Assembly (NCBI GenBank): GCA_025267735.1
Contig: CM046304.1
Coordinates: forward strand, 8,804,001 to 8,868,000
Length of the DNA stretch: 64,000 bases
Origin: Mactra quadrangularis
Lineage: Eukaryota > Mollusca > Bivalvia > Venerida > Mactridae
Reading direction: 5' to 3'
Shown here: positions 57,093-64,000 of the stretch, piece by piece
Numbering within the stretch: the stretch's first letter is position 1
Layout of the letters: each line of letters starts with the position of its first letter
Program-made: the position numbers and the translations under genes
The notes under the pieces: model-generated
What the model saw: only the letters and a program-made list of their open reading frames with translations
Databases searched by the model: none
Told to the model about the DNA's origin: nothing

Positions 57093-57671
57093 ATGGTAAA
57101 CGTTATGAGAGACTTATCCACAATGATTAAATTTTACAACAGAATATTGATTGATTCCGGAAAGTTTATATGTTATTATGAGTGATACATGTATATAGTA
57201 GGCTTGACCAAGAATAGATCTAATTCAGAGTTCAAATGTGTGGGGTTTTTACCGTTTATGTGCAAGCAGTACAAAAATAGTTTACTACATATTATTGCTG
57301 AAAAGCACAAAATACAGAGTTAAATTACTTGGTTCTTGTACCATTGTCTTCATTGTGATAAGGATATTTTATGTACCACAGTGGAAAAACTCACTTTTTG
57401 AATAATGAATATGATCTCTTTGCTCTGACTTTTTGGTGTGACATCTTATAGTTTTTTAGATAAAATAGCTTGAGCTTTTGAATTAAGCCTTCAAAAATAC
57501 TTAGTTATAAAAACTAATAGAAGCTAAGATACTTGAACTGCCTTGTTTATCATACTTGAGAGACTTTAATTGTACATGCAAGTGTATATTAAATGTTCAT
57601 GATAATATTTCTTAAGTTGTATTTCCTTTTTATGCTATTAATGTTCTCTGTGTCTTGTGTATATATTGGCT

Positions 57672-57677
57672 AATAAA
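57672..57677 (+). terminator. Polyadenylation signal of the DDE gene
   Basis: AATAAA, 580 bases after the stop at 57092, followed by T-rich sequence. It is not the only possible site. Confidence 0.35.
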
Positions 57678-58803
57678 TACAATTTTATATTTACTTTGTT
57701 ATTTGATTGTTGTTACTTATGACTTTTTAATTATTTTTAATAATTCTTCTCATTTTGATCAATGCTCAATATTGAGAATGCTAGATCTGTTTATCATATG
57801 TTGGATCTACAGCTAAAGTAAACCAAATTTATATGGAGGAAAATCTTAAGAATATATCAAATTGCAAATTAAATTTATGCACATTATTTCTCTTAAATGG
57901 CTATTGATCCAGTGAGTTTTTGCAGATTGCTAAAAGTTGCATGCACCAATTTGAATGAAATGGCTTACTAGAACATGTGAAAATTATTTTTGCAAAGCGT
58001 TCAGAGTCAAAACCAATTCACATGCTATTATGCAAGGATTTGACCAACAACAAGTTATTTTACATTGTGAGTCAATCTGAGTCCTTATGACTGTAAATCC
58101 ATGCCAAAACAAGATAACTGATAATCTTTGGTACGAATTTCAACAAATATTGTCCTAGATCGTTTCGATGTAAAGATTCATCCTCAAGTTTAAACTGCCC
58201 TATATCTGTTTTAAATTACATATACAGTCAAACCTTGATATAACGACATCGTTTGTTTCAAGCAACAGTGTTGTTTTAAGGTATATGTCAGAGTAATGAA
58301 TACTTTCGACAAGGTATGTGTTGGTATCAGTTCCCATAAAATTTGTCGGTATAATAAGAATGTCACTGTAAGAGATGTCGTATCGAGATCTGGCTGCATA
58401 TTAAATACGATTCATTATACTGATAGCAGTTGTCAGTCAATCAGTTTGAGATTCAATCAAAATCATTTATTTACTATGTAGCAGTATGCCATGTTCATCA
58501 ACTAAATAAGATTTACGATGTGATATTTCAACAGTCTTAGTTCTCTTCGTTTAATGCCGCCATAGTTTGCAATACTTAAAGATTGAAGGTGAAAGTGGGC
58601 TTTAGAAATATATACAGAGGGTCAGGACACAAGTTTTTATCTTGTATATTACTCCGATTTTACATCAATAAAAACCATGATTGTCGGCCTTGTCATAAGT
58701 TATACAGAATCCTCTGAATCAGGAAACATTAATTTTGTAAATTATTGTACAGTGGTCTAGAATATAAATTTATACAACATAAAATTATACAATGTTTAAA
58801 CTT
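57678..58803. other. Intergenic region between two convergent genes
   Basis: It contains ACAGTCAAACCTTGATATAACG at about 58217, which resembles a Tc1/pogo-type inverted terminus, but no partner end was found. No gene supported. Confidence 0.4.
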
Positions 58804-58809
58804 TTTATT
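58804..58809 (-). terminator. Polyadenylation signal of the BEN-domain gene
   Basis: AATAAA on the minus strand, 389 bases after the stop codon at 59198. Confidence 0.35.
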
Positions 58810-58889
58810 GAATCATTATTCAAAAGTAACAAAGTAACATACATAGCTAAATTTATAGAATGAATTTATAAAAAACAATAAATACTTGA

Positions 58890-59115
58890 GCAGCTCATTT
58901 TCAACAACATGGCACACTCCCCAACATGGACACTCATCAACAAGACTCACTCTTGAAAACAAAGCACACTCACCAAAATGACTGTCATTCTTAAAAAAAC
59001 TCACTCATAAAAAGACTAGTCACCAACAAGACTCACACTCGCAGTCACGAACAAGTCTTGCACTCCCAGACAACACTGGCAATCAGCTACAAGACATGCA
59101 TTAGCCACAAACAAG
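58890..59115 (-). repeat. Degenerate short tandem repeat in the BEN gene 3' UTR
   Basis: CAACAAGACTCAC, CAAGACTC and ACACTC(A/C)C words recur about every 20-30 bases on the plus strand. No frame is conserved. Confidence 0.55.
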
Positions 59116-59197
59116 ACTCTCACAAGAGAGAATAGGAACATGTGCATACATGCATGATTTTCAAAAAATGAAAATATCATTATCACAAACATAATTA

Positions 59198-62100
59198 TCA
59201 ATTACACATTTCAAATATGGATTGTAATGGCTTTTTGTATTTATTTCTAAGGGCACCATTTACAGCATTAGCAATCAATGTTATGTTGTTCCCACTGTTT
59301 CCATACATATCATTGACTGCATGCTCAATAGCATGTTTACGTCGTGGAGACAAGTTCAGTTTGCCTTTCCCCCCTCTATAATTTCTTCCAATCAACTCAT
59401 CTTGAGTAAACAATTGTTGTACTAAATTCCAACCAAAGTTCCCCAAGGAAATAGAATAACCCTTAACTTGTTTCATTAATATGGGATTCACCCTGAACTC
59501 AAAATCTCCTGGAATGATATCAATTGCAGAGCTGATTTCTAACAATTGACCTTGAGAACATTGATTTGTAAATAACTGGTGTGTATTAATTAAGATATTT
59601 GAAACAATTCTTGGTGAACTTATGGGCATATTTGTTACAGTTGATTTGGTACTTAAGTCATTAAAAATAACATGATTCTCTTTATCTTCTTGTACAATTT
59701 CATTTTGATCATTAATGCTATTATTATCAAGAATAGGTTGATTAACAACCTGATTAACTGGATTTGCTGTAAAACAAATTTCATCACTAGTTACATTACA
59801 ACCTTCTAAATTTTTCACACTACTAGCATTTCCAGTCAACTGCTCTAAAATATCAACCGACATAAAACTGCCATTCAATTTGTCTGTCATTTGTTCTTTC
59901 AATTCATTAACTGATTTGATAATGTTTTCTAGCAAATGACCTTGTGTTTTTAAAGTCTCTTTCACTTCTTTACAAATGCAAGTCTTCATCAAACCCCTCA
60001 ACTGATTCTCATCCTCAACCACAACCACTTCAGATGTCTGGGTCATGATACTTCTAGTTTTCTTTAGTTTATGTTCTTCAACCTGCAACATTAATATATC
60101 AGATTGGTCTTTGGTTAGATTTTCTAAGAACAGTGGATGTCTATTTGGTTCCATATGTTGACCACTGTACTCTCCACCACCTTCAAACAGTACAATAACT
60201 TTACGATTGTTTTTTCCCTTAAACAGTAAAACATATTTTTATTATTTTGTTAAAAGAGTTCTTTGTCTGGTTTCATCTCTAAATAGTGGCAATCTATATA
60301 TGTATAATAATATATATGATATATATCAGTGACTGACAACTGTCCTACATAATTAACAAGAGCTGTCAGAGAAGACAGCATGCTCGACTTAGTGTTTGTC
60401 ACAGTAAAAAATATGGATAAGGAGTTATTAACCTAGTCACATGAGATGTGGTTGATAATAAGAAACATATATTTGAAGTTTGAAGTCAATACCTTAAGAA
60501 ATAAAACAGTTGCAGTAAAAACAAACACTTTTTAAAGAAAACTCTAAGTTCAAGGGGAGATAATTCTGAAAAAATATATTTGGAGTTATACACCTTGTCA
60601 CATGAGATGTGGTTGATAGTAAGGAACATGTATTTAAAGTTTGAAGTTAATATCTTAAGAAATAACAAAGATATAGAAGTAAAGTCGAGCTAAAAATCAT
60701 TTGTAGTAGGGAGAAATAATTTCATGACCAAGTCCTGCGAAAGTATGACCTGCTTGAGAATTGACCCCTGGATCAGTAGACTTGCGCATTATATGCAGAG
60801 CTAGCCGGCCAACATTTAACATCATAAGTATTTACTAAATAAATTAGAAATTCAACATCTTTTTTGAGCATATTTTTCAAGAATTTATCTGTTATTACTT
60901 TAAAATAAATCTTTGGTCAGCTGTAAGTTACCCATGATTCACAAACCATCTTGAATTTAAAAACATCAATAAACAGGGTTTTTTGTCTTTTAATAGCATT
61001 TCAGTGCAACAGGAATGACTGTTTTAGATTGTCATACAATGGGTTGTATAAATCTTAAAGCCACTAACTCATATTTTCTCTTATCTCTTGAGACTAAATT
61101 CATCAGTTCATTAACTCAAATAGGTACAATTTAGTCAGTTTTATTTTGTAAATATTAAAAAATCATTTCAGTTTCTAATGACACTCAATAAAACTGATTG
61201 AATTAGCAAAATTATTTTTTTAAATGAAATAAATAAGTTTGTATAAAATGTCGAGGAAATTTTTGTAGTCAATTTTGGGCCAGGAATACATGCCATGGAT
61301 ATGTGTTAAAAATTTTGTAGCTAACTTTACTTATGTTTTATTCTTACAGTGTGCCAAACCTGTAATGAGCATAACATAATTAAATAATGAACCTTTAATC
61401 TAAATAGTATATTTCAATTTGAAAGGATTATCAACAATATGGGGTCTCTCTTCTTTAAGTTATTTCTTTAAAAAGTAATTTGTATAAACGTGTGAAGACT
61501 TTTAACTTTGAAAAAACAATATGATAAGGAAATAATAATTATCAACTTACATTTATAGTTTCTGTGTTGTCATTATTTTGTTTTCTTTTACCATTGGTCA
61601 TCTGTAACTGTAAAAATAAAAAAAATATGTAGCGATTCCATAGGCATTATAATTTATATTTTTACTTCAAGGGATAAATCGATTGGTATTTAGGCATTTT
61701 GGTAGCATATTTCATGGCAGTAATGATTCTAAGGCAAATGTATTTTGTCATTTATTTTATTATTTCATATGAAAAAAAAACTCTCCCAATCAAACAAATA
61801 TTTCATTATTTCATACTTGATTTATAAGTTATTCAAGTATTAAGGTTGACATGTTCTTTACTTATGGAAGGTTGTTTCTTGTTGAATTTGCATCAAACTA
61901 TACTTTTTATTCGAAGACATCGTAGTTAATAGCAATTATCTAAAGAAATAGACTGTAGATTTTTGTAAATTTGCATGTATACATGGTGTGCTAAGTCCTC
62001 TTAAAAAATGCACATTAATGACATTTCCATACATCATTCTTTCTGTCTCAAATTTAAATTTGGTGAAAAGGCATATTTTCTTGTAATAAAACAGAATTAA

Positions 62101-63242
62101 ACATTAATGTAACATGTTCCTTTTATATCTTAAGAGCTTGAATGCTTTGCTCTTGTTAGCTTTATTCATCTTGATTTCTGCTTAATTGTGAAAAAATATA
62201 AATAGTGTTAGTTCATCCCTAAGTTAAACACTCCAGTACAACTAAGAATCAGTTTGCAACACAAGGTAATTAATTGAAAGAATTACTTTCAAATAATCAC
62301 AAGTCATCAACTTTATTCAAATACATTTGTAATATGTTCTTACCAGTGGTTGTGGGAGCTCTTCATCATTCGAAGGACTTATAGTTCTATTATCATCAGA
62401 TGCTGTTTCAATAAGAGTGGTTGATTCACCATTGATATCTGTGGTTTCAGCATTCACCTAAAAATATAGACAATATTGTGTAACAACTTAAGTATTCTGC
62501 CCTAAATTGTTGCTAAAACAATAAACAAAGGCAATAATGGGAAAGCAAACTAATCGCAAAACTTATGATATATCATTAGTTTGTATAAGAGAAGAAATTG
62601 AACCATTATTACATGTTTGCAGTAAACAAATTTGAAAAAAGAACTTAAGACAATTTTTTCTTATAAAAAAATTAAGCTCTTTTTTTCTAAAAACTTTAAG
62701 TTCAACGGATAAGTAAGTAATCAGTTACCATTAGAAATGCCATTTATTGCAAGAAACATTTTAAAGATACATTATGTAGCATGTGAATGTTTGATTTGTA
62801 AGTCTTCTAACACAACAAGAATAGAGAATAATTTGAAGTTTTAAGACAATAGAAATAATAAGCAACAGTAAAGTTAGAATAATTTCACGATGACTGAATA
62901 CACACCATCACAATATTATGAGTGTAAGACAAAGAACGAAAAGTCGAAATGGAAGTATTCATGTATACTATAGTAACCTGTTAAAAATATTTTAACATTA
63001 ACACATACTGCTCAGAGACTGGTCAGGGGAGCAAACCACTTATGCTCAGTCTTACTTAATCATTTAATACATAACCTAGGTTTGCCATACTCTAATAATA
63101 CTTACATCATTGTCTGTATCTGGCAAAATAACCAAATAACCATCTTTTTTGTCACCATGTTGAAGTATAGTTTTTGAAATTGCTGTTGCTCTAGGTGATG
63201 TACACCAAATGCTTTCATAGTGGTTAAGAACCCTTTTTGTAT
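59198..63242 (-). CDS. BEN-domain protein, 5' end not resolved
   Basis: Minus-strand exons are 63242-63106, 62457-62344, 61607-61551 (or from 61601; two in-frame acceptors) and 60217-59198. All have GT-AG introns and matching phases; the first starts with two bases of a split codon, so at least one exon lies upstream. They encode about 440 residues. Exon 1 has RVLNHYESIWCTSPRATAIS and GYLVILPDTDND. Exon 4 begins GKNNRKVIVLFEGGGEYSG, then an acidic or coiled-coil-like region (EVKETLKTQGHLLENIIKSV). At the C-terminus is a BEN-like domain (about the last 90 residues): SLGNFGWNLVQQLFTQDELI, NYRGGKGKLNLSPRRKHAI, ending FEMCN. BEN domains bind DNA or chromatin proteins and often act in repression. 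No damage is visible, so this is a plausible host gene. Confidence 0.8.
60356..60690 (-). repeat. Two-unit copy of the 16081-17297 repeat
   Basis: In inverse orientation, with the same termini: AACAAGAGCTGTCAGAGAAG (left) and AAAGTCGAGCTAAAA (right). Two internal units contain CACATGAGATGTGGTTGATA, about 157 bases apart. It lies in the BEN gene intron. Confidence 0.85.
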
Positions 63243-64000
63243 CTGTAAATATAAAGATATGGAAACTTTATGGTCCTTACGTGATACTTGCGATTGAATA
63301 ATTGGGTATAATTATATCAGTCAACCGTCAATATACAAAATACTAACATTGGTTATTTTTTTTGAGTAGAGAGATTTGCGCCACCTCTTGCTATACATGG
63401 TGATATGAATTGGCTACTGGTACAAACAATACTTTAGTTATTGGAATACACTTGTCAACAAGAGAAGAGATATGCTAATATACAAATATTTAAAAGTGAT
63501 TATACATCTAAAAAAACTGGAGAATCAGTGAAAAAGAAATAATGACCAGTCTTTGATGTTAAACTGTAATAACAAGAACTTATGAGTTAAATTTCATCAT
63601 TAAAATAACTTATCACAGAATATTAAAACTATCATTTGTAAGTTCAAATAAATGCACAAATTTGATCACTACTAACACAGCTATGTTTTCACATTTTCCT
63701 AATAGAGCTTGAACTGGCCTTTTCAATGGAGATCTTTAAGAATAGAGGCTAAGACGGTGTTTATTTTGTAGTACAACATTTTGAAACAGAGAGACATTTC
63801 TTACTGAAGTTTAATTGTTTTTTGTAAACATTTGAGGTGAGATACTTAATGTTATACACTTAACAACTCCTGACCTAAGACTTGCATAGCAAATTTTCTT
63901 TGCAACCCTCTGCATATTAATTCCAAAGAACTTAGTATAAGAAATAGTCAGGATAAGCTGCTAATATATAGTACTGATAATGTTGTCATCACATTTATAT
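63243..64000. other. Window end, intron or upstream region of the BEN gene
   Basis: AT-rich. I found no exon that would supply the missing single base plus start codon of the BEN gene. Confidence 0.4.

Noticed and set aside
58217..58400. A Tc1/pogo-type MITE starting ACAGTCAAACCTTGATATAACG
   Set aside because: No inverted partner end or target duplication could be found.
1..64000. A CRISPR array or bacterial operon
   Set aside because: Tandem repeats here lack constant short repeats with unique spacers, and genes have spliceosomal introns.

Overview
This window looks like animal nuclear DNA, most likely from a bivalve mollusc. It is AT-rich, the genes have GT-AG introns, and several dispersed repeats read like families I know from clam and mussel genomes: the 'cacaaagtgctcagagtgagc' repeat, a tRNA-headed SINE, an RNase H-bearing LINE and a Helitron2. 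The species assignment is inference. Most of the window is transposable elements nested in one another.

Layout. At 1-5067 (minus) lies a family-B DNA polymerase with N-terminal zinc fingers, cut by the window edge. Head-to-head with it, at 5605-6937, is the catalytic C-terminus of a Crypton/DUF3504-type tyrosine recombinase. At 7310-7469 is a foldback element. From 7475 a LINE copy starts whose 5' part is inverted relative to its 3' part, the structure left by twin priming. That LINE is split by what I read as one 16-kb Helitron2/Helentron (10051-26121). The LINE's missing 3' end resumes exactly at 26122. The Helitron carries a protease-DUF6570 ORF, a Rep-helicase ORF, a spliced RPA-like single-strand-binding protein gene and several passenger repeats. 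A 1.26-kb internally deleted relative with the same two ends sits at 41808-43065.

Next come a second, sense-oriented LINE copy (26585-28610) and a Ngaro/DIRS-like tyrosine-recombinase retroelement (about 30116-34408) with Gag, RT-RNase H, recombinase and SGNH-hydrolase reading frames. The recombinase is dead: it has one in-frame stop and lacks its first catalytic Arg. From 35 to 45 kb there are dispersed repeats, a tRNA-Arg-like SINE head, three small symmetric minus-strand exons, a seven-site TAACGTACG motif array and a 291-bp tandem duplication. A frameshifted CACTA/EnSpm (TNP2-like) transposase occupies about 45935-48642.

The right-hand part holds the two best candidates for resident genes. 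One is an intact four-exon Tc1/mariner-type DDE protein (53090-57092) whose introns host a SINE and a MITE. The other is a convergent BEN-domain gene (59198-63242, minus), whose 5' end is not resolved. The main result is the reconstruction of the large Helitron2 with its empty site, termini and deletion derivative, and of its protease, Rep-helicase and RPA cargo.
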